Source: Marinobacter sp. S6332
GTDB taxonomy: Bacteria > Pseudomonadota > Gammaproteobacteria > Pseudomonadales > Oleiphilaceae
DNA: 64,000 nt
Direction of reading: 5' to 3'
NCBI RefSeq assembly: GCF_023016045.1
Contig: NZ_JALKAP010000007.1
Span: forward strand, 179,100-243,099
The translations under genes and the position numbers were made by a program. Every line of letters begins with the position of its first letter. Position 1 is the first letter of the stretch. The notes beneath the pieces were generated by a model, which saw nothing but the letters and a program-made list of their open reading frames with translations, did no database searches and was not told the DNA's origin. Below, in pieces: positions 8,460 through 17,601 of this stretch.

Positions 8460-9701
8460 ATGTTCAGACCCTTATCGTTGTATATCGGCTTGCGTTATAC
8501 CGCAGCCAAAAGGCGCAATCACTTTATATCCTTTATCTCCCTCACATCCATGATCGGGCTCATGCTCGGCGTTGCCGTGCTCATTATTGTGCTCTCCGTT
8601 ATGAATGGTTTTGATCGTGAACTCAAACAGCGAATACTGGGCATGGTTCCCCATGCCATCATCCAAGGCAGTGGGCCGCTGGATGACTGGGAATCGGTAG
8701 ATGCCCAAGTGCAGCAACACCCACGAGTACTTGCAGCTGCGCCGTTTATTCAGGGGCAGGGGATGGTTACCGGAGGCGGTGATGTGCGAGGCGTTATGCT
8801 AAACGGCATATTGCCTGAGGAGGAACGTTCGGTCTCCATCATCGAAAATCACATGATTGATGGCAAACTGGATGATTTGGTTTCAGGAGAGTTCGGCATC
8901 ATTGTAGGGCGCACTATGGCGTCCAGCCTGCGCTTACAGTTGGGGGATAAAGTAACCGTGGTGCTCCCCGAAGCGTCTGTAACGCCCGCCGGTGTGTTGC
9001 CGCGTCTCAAGCGTTTTACAGTGAAAGGCATATTCAGTGTTGGTGCAGAGTTGGATGGTAATTACACGCTTATCCACATGGATGATGCGGCAAAACTCAT
9101 GCGCACTGGAGGCAAAGCTCAGGGCGTAAGGCTGTTGGTAGATGATCTTTTTGCAGCGCCCAAGGTGGCTGAAGAGGCGGCGGGCAACTTGTCAGGCCGC
9201 TACTACATTTCAGACTGGACCCGCACCCACGGCAACCTATTCCAGGCTATTCGCATGGAGAAAACCATGATCGGCCTGTTGCTGATGTTCATTGTAGCAG
9301 TGGCAGCGTTCAATATTGTGTCCACATTGGTAATGGTGGTCACCGACAAAACAGCGGATATCGCGATTCTGCGAACCATGGGGGCAACCCCCGGGCGAAT
9401 TATGCGTATCTTTATTGTGCAAGGTGCAGTTATTGGGGTTTTTGGCATTTTGATTGGCACCACGCTAGGCGTTTTGGGTGCACTTAATATCAGTGCATTT
9501 ATTGCCTGGCTGGAGGGTGCCATCGGGCAGCAGTTCCTGAGTGCAGATGTTTATTTTATCAGTTACTTACCTTCCCAGCTGCAATGGCAAGACGTAGCCA
9601 TTATCAGTGGCGCCGGGCTTGCCATGAGCTTGTTGGCAACCATTTACCCGGCGTGGAGAGCGTCACGAGTTGACCCTGCGGAGGCTCTTCGTTATGAATA
9701 A
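8460..9701 (+). CDS. lolC: Lipoprotein-releasing ABC transporter permease LolC (possibly LolF-type)
   Basis: The 413-residue inner-membrane protein has one N-terminal transmembrane helix (about 26-48), a large periplasmic domain and three C-terminal helices with the FtsX/MacB-type fold. It extracts outer-membrane lipoproteins from the inner membrane and passes them to LolA. The periplasmic segment LPEASVTPAGVLPRLKRF resembles the LolA-binding hook of LolC. No lolE follows lolD, so this single permease may work as a homodimer (LolF type) unless lolE lies elsewhere. Its end overlaps the start of lolD. Confidence 0.95.
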   Translation: MFRPLSLYIGLRYTAAKRRNHFISFISLTSMIGLMLGVAVLIIVLSVMNGFDRELKQRILGMVPHAIIQGSGPLDDWESVDAQVQQHPRVLAAAPFIQGQGMVTGGGDVRGVMLNGILPEEERSVSIIENHMIDGKLDDLVSGEFGIIVGRTMASSLRLQLGDKVTVVLPEASVTPAGVLPRLKRFTVKGIFSVGAELDGNYTLIHMDDAAKLMRTGGKAQGVRLLVDDLFAAPKVAEEAAGNLSGRYYISDWTRTHGNLFQAIRMEKTMIGLLLMFIVAVAAFNIVSTLVMVVTDKTADIAILRTMGATPGRIMRIFIVQGAVIGVFGILIGTTLGVLGALNISAFIAWLEGAIGQQFLSADVYFISYLPSQLQWQDVAIISGAGLAMSLLATIYPAWRASRVDPAEALRYE

Positions 9702-10404
9702 GGAAAACGGTGCCATGAAGGATGTCCCCCTGGTGATCGACTGTCGGAAAGTGACCCGAACCTACACTCAGGGACCGGAAAAGCTGACCATTTTCTCTGA
9801 TATCTCGTTGGAAGTGACGGCGGGTGAAACTGTGGCGATTGTGGGCAGCAGCGGCGCGGGTAAAACAACACTGCTAAACCTCCTTGGTGGGCTAGACAAG
9901 CCTTCAACGGGGCAGATCTCTATCTGTGGCAAGGATATTCACCGCTTGTCTGAGGCTGGGCGCGCGCGCTTTCGAAACCGGCATCTGGGTTTTGTTTACC
10001 AGTTCCATCATTTGCTGCCTGAATTCACTGCGCTTGAGAATGTCATGATGCCCTGCGCCCTTGGAGGCATATCGGTGAGCGATTCACGTTCCCGCGCGCA
10101 GTCAATTTTGCAAAGGGTCGGACTTGCCGAGCGCTTGGAGCATAAACCCGGGGAGTTGTCCGGTGGCGAGCGCCAGCGTGTGGCCATCGCCCGTGCGTTG
10201 GTGAATGAGCCTGATTGCGTGTTAATGGACGAGCCCACCGGTAACCTCGATGAGCACACGGGCGAGGGTGTACGGGCACTTATCGAGTCTTTGCGGGACC
10301 AGCTAGGAATTTCGTTTGTCATGGTAACCCATGACATGAAGATGGCTAGAAGCTTGGGGCGGGTATTGAGGCTGGAGCAGGGGCGGCTGGTTCAAGAGGT
10401 GTGA
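9694..10404 (+). CDS. lolD: Lipoprotein-releasing ABC transporter ATPase LolD
   Basis: A 236-residue ABC ATPase with Walker A GSSGAGKTT, signature LSGGERQRVAIARAL and Walker B CVLMDEPTGNLDE, the MacB/LolD subfamily pattern. The chosen ATG lies inside the last codons of lolC (8-bp overlap) and has a perfect GGAGG 9 nt upstream at 9680-9684. Another ATG at 9715 is possible. It powers lipoprotein release by the LolC-type permease. Its last 13 bases overlap the convergent DUF2062 gene. Confidence 0.96.
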   Translation: MNKENGAMKDVPLVIDCRKVTRTYTQGPEKLTIFSDISLEVTAGETVAIVGSSGAGKTTLLNLLGGLDKPSTGQISICGKDIHRLSEAGRARFRNRHLGFVYQFHHLLPEFTALENVMMPCALGGISVSDSRSRAQSILQRVGLAERLEHKPGELSGGERQRVAIARALVNEPDCVLMDEPTGNLDEHTGEGVRALIESLRDQLGISFVMVTHDMKMARSLGRVLRLEQGRLVQEV

Positions 10405-10940
10405 TCGCGACTGGCTCGCTGGATTTCCCGGCGAGCCTTGCGACGAAGTTGCCAATCCGTTCGGATCTTTCTGCGCCAAATAAACTGTATTCCTAAATAC
10501 GCAATGCATGCGGAAACGGTGGCGACAATCAGCGAACCCAAATATAGCGGTATGCCAATGTCCAACAGGCGCTCGCTAAGCCATGGCCACGAGAGCTGTA
10601 AGTCGAAGCTAAGTACCGGCCGGTTAAGCGCCCATGCACCAACCTTGTAATTGAAATAAAAAATAGGCGGCATGGTAATCGGGTTGCTGATCCACACCAG
10701 TACCGCAGAGAGGGGCAGATTGGCGTTAAACCAGATGGCAAAAAAACCTGCGGCAAGCATCTGGAATGGCATGGGGATAAAACAGAAAAACACGCCAATC
10801 AGAAACGCCCGGGAAACACTGTGACGGTTTATGTGCCATAGGTTGGGTTCATTAAGGATATCGCCAAGGAATCCAAGCGATTGCATCGCTTGTACCTTCT
10901 CAGGTGATGGCAGATAGCGTTTCATGAACTTCTTCGGCAT
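10392..10940 (-). CDS. DUF2062 membrane protein
   Basis: The 182-residue protein carries the DUF2062 pattern: NRHSVSRAFLIGVFFCFIPMPFQML, then a second membrane pair with NLPLSAVLVWISNPITMPPIFYFNYKVG, then a further helix and a basic C-terminal tail (WRRKIRTDWQLRRKARREI). Three or four membrane segments are expected. Function is unknown; the family is widespread next to envelope and competence genes. It overlaps lolD convergently by 13 bp, and its start is only 24 bp from the divergent comEC start, so the promoters must overlap. Confidence 0.88.
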   Translation of the reverse strand: MPKKFMKRYLPSPEKVQAMQSLGFLGDILNEPNLWHINRHSVSRAFLIGVFFCFIPMPFQMLAAGFFAIWFNANLPLSAVLVWISNPITMPPIFYFNYKVGAWALNRPVLSFDLQLSWPWLSERLLDIGIPLYLGSLIVATVSACIAYLGIQFIWRRKIRTDWQLRRKARREIQRASRDHTS

Positions 10941-10964
10941 TAAGAAAGTCTACCTTCGAGTAGA

Positions 10965-13427
10965 ATGAAACTCCGGCGTCAAGGATGTCGCCGACGGATA
11001 AACTCATCGGGAGGACATGGATTGTCCGGAAGATCTACAGTGCTGAGCGTTTTCGCTTTTTCCTGCGGCGTCATCTTACTTTATAGGTTGGCGGTGTTGC
11101 CAGCTCAAGTGTGGCTGTGTCTGGCTACAGTCGCGGCTATATTCCTACTTTTTCCAGTTAGACGAATGCTTCCCGAGGCATGTTGGCCGCTTATTATTGG
11201 TTTTACATTGGGGGCCTTTTGGGCCGCCTTATGGGCTCACGAACGCCTTGATCAGCGCCTTCCTGATGGGCTTGAGGGTGAAAAGGCCAATGTGTCCGGC
11301 TACGTATGTAGCCTTCCAGCAGCTGGTAGTTTCAATAGCATCCGGTTCAGCTTTTGCGTAACACGTTGGTACGGGGTTTCCCTGACCCAGCAGGCTAACA
11401 GTTCTCTACCCAAAACACTGCGTTTGGCTTGGTACGGCCTATCTGAAACACGGCTCCCAGATCACCGGTTGCGCCTTGAGGTGGTGCTAAAAAAGCCCCA
11501 TGGTGCCTTGAACCCCGCAGGCTTTCGCTACGAAGATTGGCTGTTTCGTAAAGGCTACCGAGCTACCGGCAGTGTTCGAAGTGCCGCTTCGGACCCTTCT
11601 GTCAGCTGTGCACTCGAATGCCAGTACCATCGTTTTCACATGCAACTTGCAGATTGGGTAGATGAGCAGTTTGTTAAATCCAGCTACCACCCTCTTATTG
11701 CCTCACTGCTTATAGGGAACCGAGGGCATTTGTCTTCGGAGCACTGGGATGTTTTAAAAGCGACGGGCACGATCCATTTGGTTGCTATTTCCGGCCTTCA
11801 CTTAGGCTTGGTGGCATTAGGTGCCGGGCTAATTGCTCGCCGATTTTTATTGGTTATATCGTCCTATCGGCTTAGTGAGCGCTTTGTTCGTTTAGCCGCC
11901 TTTGGTGTTGTGCTTTCGTGTTGTCTGCTCTATGCGCTGGCGGCAGGCTTCACAGTGCCAACCCGCAGGGCTTTGATTATGGTTGCGGTTGGCAGCTGGG
12001 TTCTGCTCAAAGCCCGGCATGAGCCTGCTTGGCATTCGCTAGTGATTGCGCTAGGGCTGGTGCTCTTACTTGATCCCTTTGCACCACTGGATCAGGGGTT
12101 TTGGCTGTCGTTCGGGGCTGTCTCTGTTCTCCTTTGTGTGTTTGCTGGTCGTCTGGGCGGCACAGGCTGGCTGACGGGCTTGTTGCTGGCTCAAGGGGCA
12201 GTATTTGCCGGGCTCTGGCCGCTGCTTGAGCTGGTCGGGCAGGGGCAGCCGGTTGCAGGCTTACTTGCAAATATTTTCGCTATTCCTTGGGTTTCTTTGG
12301 TGGTTATGCCGGTGCTTGTTGTTAGCGGAATTTTGGTCGCTTTGTTTCCGCCGGCGTTGGATTTGGCTATTGCCTTGATGGACGCTGTGCTCGGTATAAT
12401 TTGGGGCTTCCTAGGTTGGGTTGCCCATATGAAATGGCCTGATCTGAACGGAAACACGATTGAAATCGGTGGCTTTGCAGTCTTGGTGCTGCTGATTGCA
12501 ACAGTGCCTATTCGTGCGTTTCAGGCGGTGGGGCTTGTTGTTGTGCTGAGTTGGGCTGCAGCTGCGGGTCTGCCGAGCGATGCAGGCAACTCACGTGTTG
12601 CAGAGCCCGAAGTAAGGGTTTGGGATGTGGGGCAAGGTCTATCGGCCATGCTCAGGGCGGGCGATGAAGTTCTGCTCTATGACACAGGGCCGGAGGTAAA
12701 AGGTGTCTTTTCTGCGGCAGAATCTGTGCTCATACCGAACCTCAAGGCGTTGGGTGTCAATCGTATCGACACCTTGGTTATAAGCCATGCCGACAGTGAT
12801 CATTCCGGCGGGCTTAATCGGGTTTTGGAGGCCTTTGAGGTTGGCCGCATTGTTACAGGTGAGCCTGCGGCCGTTCGGGAAAAACTGGAGCAGGGCGCAG
12901 CGGTGAGTGTCCACGGGTGTGCGGGCAAATCTCTATTTGGTAACGAATTTTCGCTTTTCTACTGGCAGGCAACCGGAGATTTCAAAGGCAACGACGCATC
13001 CTGCGTTCTTTCTGCCCGGCAGGGTCAGGCCGCAGAGTGGCTGTTCTCAGGTGATATCAGCTCCCGAATCGAGCCGCTGTATTTGGAAGCTGCAGAGGCT
13101 GACACTCCGGATTTTAAGCCTCGTGAGCGTATTATTCTCGCGCCCCACCATGGCAGTAAAACCTCATCTTCCGAAGTTTGGGTCAACGAGCTCAACCCGA
13201 GCTTAGTAATCTATACCGCTGGATATCGGCATAGGTACGGCCATCCTCATAAAGACGTAACGGCGCGCTACCGCAGCGTTGGTGCTCGGGCGCTTAACAC
13301 AGCTTGCTCGGGCAGCCTGATCATGAAGGTGGCAGATGGCATCGTGGAAACCACCGAAGCACGCCACAAAGCACCCTTCTGGATTAGCGGCCGCGGTTTG
13401 GCAAGGGATAGGTGTAAAATACCGTGA
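10965..13427 (+). CDS. comEC: DNA internalisation competence protein ComEC/Rec2
   Basis: The 820-residue polytopic protein has the three expected parts: an N-terminal DUF4131 region with ANVSGYV OB-like strands, the competence domain with IHLVAISGLHLGLVALGAG near residues 268-286 and many membrane helices, and a C-terminal metallo-beta-lactamase-like domain with SHADSDHSGGL (about residue 606) and LAPHHGSKTSS (about 723). In transformable bacteria ComEC forms the inner-membrane channel for single-stranded DNA. The start used is the first ATG; a later start cannot be excluded. It precedes exbB as in Pseudomonas-type genomes. Confidence 0.94.
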   Translation: MKLRRQGCRRRINSSGGHGLSGRSTVLSVFAFSCGVILLYRLAVLPAQVWLCLATVAAIFLLFPVRRMLPEACWPLIIGFTLGAFWAALWAHERLDQRLPDGLEGEKANVSGYVCSLPAAGSFNSIRFSFCVTRWYGVSLTQQANSSLPKTLRLAWYGLSETRLPDHRLRLEVVLKKPHGALNPAGFRYEDWLFRKGYRATGSVRSAASDPSVSCALECQYHRFHMQLADWVDEQFVKSSYHPLIASLLIGNRGHLSSEHWDVLKATGTIHLVAISGLHLGLVALGAGLIARRFLLVISSYRLSERFVRLAAFGVVLSCCLLYALAAGFTVPTRRALIMVAVGSWVLLKARHEPAWHSLVIALGLVLLLDPFAPLDQGFWLSFGAVSVLLCVFAGRLGGTGWLTGLLLAQGAVFAGLWPLLELVGQGQPVAGLLANIFAIPWVSLVVMPVLVVSGILVALFPPALDLAIALMDAVLGIIWGFLGWVAHMKWPDLNGNTIEIGGFAVLVLLIATVPIRAFQAVGLVVVLSWAAAAGLPSDAGNSRVAEPEVRVWDVGQGLSAMLRAGDEVLLYDTGPEVKGVFSAAESVLIPNLKALGVNRIDTLVISHADSDHSGGLNRVLEAFEVGRIVTGEPAAVREKLEQGAAVSVHGCAGKSLFGNEFSLFYWQATGDFKGNDASCVLSARQGQAAEWLFSGDISSRIEPLYLEAAEADTPDFKPRERIILAPHHGSKTSSSEVWVNELNPSLVIYTAGYRHRYGHPHKDVTARYRSVGARALNTACSGSLIMKVADGIVETTEARHKAPFWISGRGLARDRCKIP

Positions 13428-13499
13428 CATTGCGGGTGTGGCCTCGACCTGCAGCTATGCTAAAGTAGCGCGGCTTGTAAACAATCAGGGAGATCAAGC

Positions 13500-14126
13500 G
13501 TGTTCGAGCTGTTGAAAGCTGGTGGCATTTTGATGGTGCCAATTATTGCCTGTTCCATTCTGGCGCTTGCGATTATTCTGGAACGTTTCTGGACTCTTCG
13601 GGCGTCGCGCGTTGCACCGCCTCAGACGATTAATGAGCTTTGGCGCTGGATCAAGAAAAAAGAGCTGAATGGCCGCAAACTCAAAGCACTGCAAGGTTCT
13701 TCGCCCATGGGGCGTATCCTCGCGGGTGGTCTTATGAATGCCAAGCACGGCCGTGAGATCATGAAGGAGAGCATTGAGCACGAGGCCAGCCAGGTTATCC
13801 ATGAACTGGAGCGCTTCCTGAACCCCTTGGGTACCGTAGCAACGATAACGCCGCTATTGGGCCTTCTGGGCACGGTTATTGGCATGATTAAAGTGTTTGC
13901 CGAGATTCAACTGGCAGGCGTAGGCAATGCAGGCAATCTGGCAGGTGGTATTTCCGAAGCACTGATTACCACGGCAGCCGGTTTGAGCATCGCGATTCCT
14001 GCTCTGATATGTCACCGCTATTTCATCCGGCGGGTAGACGAGCTGGTGGTTAGCATGGAGCAGGAAGCCATCAAGCTGGTTGAAGTGGTGCATGGTGACC
14101 GTGAAATTGACGTGGAAGGGGCTTGA
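13500..14126 (+). CDS. exbB: MotA/TolQ/ExbB proton-channel protein
   Basis: The 208-residue protein has three membrane segments: one near the N terminus (ILMVPIIACSILALAIIL) and two in the C-terminal half, with TITPLLGLLGTVIGMIKVF and ISEALITTAAGLSIAIPALI, the TolQ/ExbB hallmarks. It forms a proton-driven stator with the following ExbD protein. A separate tolQ lies at 47.5 kb, so this is the second such system in the window. No tonB is adjacent, and the pair leads the msbA-lpxK operon, so a role in envelope or lipopolysaccharide assembly is possible. Confidence 0.92.
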   Translation: MFELLKAGGILMVPIIACSILALAIILERFWTLRASRVAPPQTINELWRWIKKKELNGRKLKALQGSSPMGRILAGGLMNAKHGREIMKESIEHEASQVIHELERFLNPLGTVATITPLLGLLGTVIGMIKVFAEIQLAGVGNAGNLAGGISEALITTAAGLSIAIPALICHRYFIRRVDELVVSMEQEAIKLVEVVHGDREIDVEGA

Positions 14127-14557
14127 GCGCCGTGAAGTTCACACGCCAGAGAAGCCAGGAAGTCGGAGTAGATCTGACGCCGCTGATCGATGTGGTGTTT
14201 TTGCTGCTGATTTTCTTTATGGTCTCGACTACCTTCACGCGGGAAAGCCACTTGCAGGTAGAGCTTCCAGAGGCCAGCGGTGAACCGTCCGCGCCTTCGG
14301 AAGTTAAACAGATAGATGTTGTTATCAACGCTGAAGGTCAGTACATCCTGAACGATAAGGCGCTGGTCAATAACCGTCGTGAGACCCTCGAGCGGGGTGT
14401 GGGCGAGCTGGCCGAAGGTGACAACAGCCTACCATTCGTTATTACCGCGGATGCACGCACACCCCACGAGTACGTGGTTAGAGCCATGGACGTTGCAGGT
14501 CGTTTGGGCTTTGCCCGGCTGAGTATTACTACCGAACGTGAGACCGAAAGCCAGTGA
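14123..14557 (+). CDS. exbD: ExbD/TolR-family protein
   Basis: The 144-residue protein has a short cytoplasmic N terminus, one membrane helix (LTPLIDVVFLLLIFFMV, with the essential-type aspartate D23) and a periplasmic domain. The start is TTG overlapping the exbB stop by 4 bp; a GTG three codons in is an alternative. It partners with the preceding ExbB-like protein to couple proton flow to work across the periplasm. The next gene, msbA, again overlaps by 4 bp. Confidence 0.92.
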   Translation: MSAVKFTRQRSQEVGVDLTPLIDVVFLLLIFFMVSTTFTRESHLQVELPEASGEPSAPSEVKQIDVVINAEGQYILNDKALVNNRRETLERGVGELAEGDNSLPFVITADARTPHEYVVRAMDVAGRLGFARLSITTERETESQ

Positions 14558-16332
14558 GTCAGCCAGTACCGCCAACAGGCCCCAAAAAGGTCCAACCAGG
14601 CGAAAGTTGGGAGACGTACAAACGCCTGCTGGCGTATGTGAAGCCTTTCTGGTTGGCCTTTTCGCTTGCGGTTGTCGGTAATATTATTTACGCGGCAGCT
14701 TCTACGGGCATGGCCGCCGCTATGGAATACGTCATAGCGGCTATTGAGAATCCCACCGAGCAAAATCGGATTCTGCTGACTGCGCTAATCATCGGTATGT
14801 TCATGTTTCGTGGGGTCGGAACATTTCTAAGTCAGTACTTCATCAGCTATGTCGGTCGACAGGTCATAAATTCACTTCGCACCGATGTGTTCAATCGGCT
14901 AATGACGCTCCCGTCCCGTTACTTTGACGACAATGCCGCGGGAAGGTTGGTTTCCAAGCTTACCTTCAACGTAGAGCAGGTCGCTGAAGCCACCACAAAT
15001 GCAGTAACCATAACCCTTAGGGAAGGCCTCACAATCGTGGGTCTGCTCAGTTTTATGCTGTACACCAACTGGAAACTGACCCTGATTTTTCTCGCTGTCG
15101 GGCCTTTGATTGGAGCCGTTGTTGGGTACGCAAGCAAGCGGTTTCGCAAGATAAGCCAGCGTATTCAGGGCTCGATGGGTGATATAACCCACGTGGCTTC
15201 CGAATCTATTACCGGCTATCGGGTGGTGCGTACGTTTGGTGGTGAAGGGTATGAAAAAGAGCGTTTTCAAAAGGTTAATGACAGAAACTTAAAGCAAAGT
15301 CTTAAAATGGCTTCTACCCAAGCGATCAGCGTACCGGTGATTCAGACGCTGGTAGCCGTTGCTATTGCCGCCTTGGTCTGGACCATGTTAGCCCCAGAGA
15401 TACGGGGTGAAATGACAACCGGCCAGTTGGTTGCGTTTATTACCGCAGCTACCACCATGGCCAAGCCCATCCGTCAGGTTACCTCGGTTCACGCTCAGAT
15501 CCAGAAGGGCGTGGCAGCCGCTTACGATGTATTCGAAACCATCGATGAAGCCCCCGAACAAGATCTCGGCACCTTTGCGCCCGAGCGCGTTGAAGGCAAC
15601 ATTGAATTTGATGAAGTGTCGTTTCGTTACCGCGACCAACTCGACAATGTGTTAGAGGGCATATCCGTTGATATCCCAGCAGGTCAGAGCGTTGCATTGG
15701 TAGGGCGCTCGGGAAGCGGAAAATCAACCATGGTGAGCTTGTTGCCCAGATTCTACGAATATACTGGTGGCGATATTCGTATTGACGGACACTCCCTCAA
15801 AGACTTTTCTCTGAAAGCGTTGAGAGCCCAAATTGCTCTGGTTACCCAGAACGTTGTGCTGTTTAACGACTCGATAGCAGCCAATATTGCTTACGGCGCA
15901 CTGAGAGATTGCAGCCGGGAAGAAATACGTGAAGCAGCGGCGAAAGCCCATGCACTGGAATTTATCGACCGCATGCCCGAGGGGCTAGACACCATGATCG
16001 GTGACAACGGCGTTATGCTCTCAGGTGGTCAGCGGCAAAGACTGGCCATTGCCAGAGCGCTGTTGAAAGATGCTCCCATACTAATTTTGGATGAGGCCAC
16101 CTCCGCCTTGGATACCGAATCTGAGCGGCACATTCAGCAAGCTCTGGAAACCGTTATTCAAGGCCGCACTACCTTGGTTATTGCCCACAGGCTTTCGACC
16201 ATTGAAAATGCCGACAGGATTTTGGTTATGGACAACGGTCGCATAGTGGAGTCCGGCGCGCATAACGAGTTGCTTGCCAGCAATGGCGCTTATGCCCAAC
16301 TACATCAAATGCAGTTCAGCGAGTACTCATGA
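14554..16332 (+). CDS. msbA: Lipid A export ABC transporter MsbA
   Basis: A 592-residue half transporter with six N-terminal membrane helices (about 35-330) and a C-terminal ATPase containing Walker A GRSGSGKST, signature LSGGQRQRLAIARAL, Walker B ILILDEATSALD and the switch histidine in VIAHRLSTI. It flips core-lipid A across the inner membrane. The GTG start overlaps exbD, and the end overlaps lpxK by 4 bp, the usual msbA-lpxK pairing. Confidence 0.96.
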   Translation: MSQPVPPTGPKKVQPGESWETYKRLLAYVKPFWLAFSLAVVGNIIYAAASTGMAAAMEYVIAAIENPTEQNRILLTALIIGMFMFRGVGTFLSQYFISYVGRQVINSLRTDVFNRLMTLPSRYFDDNAAGRLVSKLTFNVEQVAEATTNAVTITLREGLTIVGLLSFMLYTNWKLTLIFLAVGPLIGAVVGYASKRFRKISQRIQGSMGDITHVASESITGYRVVRTFGGEGYEKERFQKVNDRNLKQSLKMASTQAISVPVIQTLVAVAIAALVWTMLAPEIRGEMTTGQLVAFITAATTMAKPIRQVTSVHAQIQKGVAAAYDVFETIDEAPEQDLGTFAPERVEGNIEFDEVSFRYRDQLDNVLEGISVDIPAGQSVALVGRSGSGKSTMVSLLPRFYEYTGGDIRIDGHSLKDFSLKALRAQIALVTQNVVLFNDSIAANIAYGALRDCSREEIREAAAKAHALEFIDRMPEGLDTMIGDNGVMLSGGQRQRLAIARALLKDAPILILDEATSALDTESERHIQQALETVIQGRTTLVIAHRLSTIENADRILVMDNGRIVESGAHNELLASNGAYAQLHQMQFSEYS

Positions 16333-17366
16333 CCTCCTTGGTGGATCGCCTGTGGTATGGCAAGGGTCGGCCCTTGCTTTTGTTGACGCCGCTTTCATGG
16401 CTGTACCGCACCATCGCTGAAGCGCGACGACGCAAGGCAGTGGAAGTCCAAACCAAGAAGTTGGGTGTTCCGGTCGTGGTGGTGGGCAACATTACCGCAG
16501 GAGGTACCGGAAAATCCCCGCTAACCGCTTGGCTTGTCAGCGCCATGAAGGCGGAAGGCTGGCGACCTGTGGTACTGAGTCGCGGCTATGGTGGCAAGGC
16601 TTCGGATTATCCCCTGCTGGTAACCGAAGATACATTGCCGTCCCTTGCCGGTGATGAGCCAGTTATGTTGGCGCAGGCAGGGCGCGTACCAGTGATTGTT
16701 GACCCGGATAGGCGCAGGGCAGCCTCATTTGCGCTTGATAATGCCTTAGGCGATGTTTTAATCAGCGACGATGGGCTTCAGCACTACAGACTGCCTCGGG
16801 ATATTGAGCTTTCTGTATTTGATGGCAGTCGCGGTATCGGCAATGGTGCCTTAATTCCAGTGGGGCCTCTGCGAGAGCCGATCAGTAGGCTGGATTCCGT
16901 CGATTTCGTGATAGTGAACGGTGCCATGGCAACGGATGATGAAGGCAAGGTGCCACCGGAAGCCCTATCGGGCATCCGGCACCGGCAAATGTACGCCATG
17001 AGCCTCAAGCCAACACGTTTGGTTAACCTCAAAACCGGTGAGGTTCGAGCCCCCGAGAGCCTCCAAGGTCAGAAAATTCGCGCGATAGCCGGTATAGGTA
17101 ATCCGACACGCTTTTTCGATACACTCAAAGGATTGGGCGCGAAATTAATTGCTGTGCCATTTCCTGATCATCACCGGTTTCGCCCTGAGGATCTCGGTTC
17201 CGAATCCGGTCACATGCTCGTCATGACCGCCAAAGACGGCGTTAAATGCAGCGGTTTTGCACCGGATAATGCCTGGGTGCTCTATGTTGAAGCGTCCTTG
17301 CCAGAGGCATTTTCAGAAGCTGTTCTAGAAAAACTGCGGGCTAGCTTCGAAGAGCCTGCTTCTTAA
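16329..17366 (+). CDS. lpxK: Tetraacyldisaccharide 4'-kinase
   Basis: The 345-residue LpxK phosphorylates the 4' position of the tetraacyl disaccharide to make lipid IVA at the inner membrane. The N-terminal hydrophobic helix (LLLLTPLSWLYRTIAEAR), the P-loop GNITAGGTGKSPLTAWL, the GDEPVMLA block and VLISDDGLQHYRLPRDIE are all family landmarks. The ATG overlaps the msbA stop (ATGA). Length is normal. Confidence 0.97.
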   Translation: MTSLVDRLWYGKGRPLLLLTPLSWLYRTIAEARRRKAVEVQTKKLGVPVVVVGNITAGGTGKSPLTAWLVSAMKAEGWRPVVLSRGYGGKASDYPLLVTEDTLPSLAGDEPVMLAQAGRVPVIVDPDRRRAASFALDNALGDVLISDDGLQHYRLPRDIELSVFDGSRGIGNGALIPVGPLREPISRLDSVDFVIVNGAMATDDEGKVPPEALSGIRHRQMYAMSLKPTRLVNLKTGEVRAPESLQGQKIRAIAGIGNPTRFFDTLKGLGAKLIAVPFPDHHRFRPEDLGSESGHMLVMTAKDGVKCSGFAPDNAWVLYVEASLPEAFSEAVLEKLRASFEEPAS

Positions 17367-17385
17367 CCGTTAGTGAGATTGCATT

Positions 17386-17574
17386 ATGGACAAAAAACTC
17401 GTGGCTTTGCTTGCTTGCCCTGTTTGTAAGGGTGAATTGAAATTGAATGAAGCGAAAACGGAACTGACTTGCTATCAGGACGCCATGGCCTTTCCCATTC
17501 GTGAAGGTATTCCGGTTATGCTCGCGACTGAAGCCCGTACACTTTCCACCGACGAACGTCTTCACAAAAGCTGA
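17386..17574 (+). CDS. Trm112/YcaR-family small zinc protein
   Basis: The 62-residue protein matches the YcaR/UPF0434 family: [18 protein letters not shown] with a CPxC zinc pair, then [20 protein letters not shown]. The same gene lies between lpxK and kdsB in E. coli and many relatives. The eukaryotic relative Trm112 activates methyltransferases; a bacterial role is not settled. It lies 19 bp after lpxK. Confidence 0.92.
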   Translation: MDKKLVALLACPVCKGELKLNEAKTELTCYQDAMAFPIREGIPVMLATEARTLSTDERLHKS

Positions 17575-17601
17575 GTAAGCTCTCTGCAGGATCGAAGCCC
17601 C

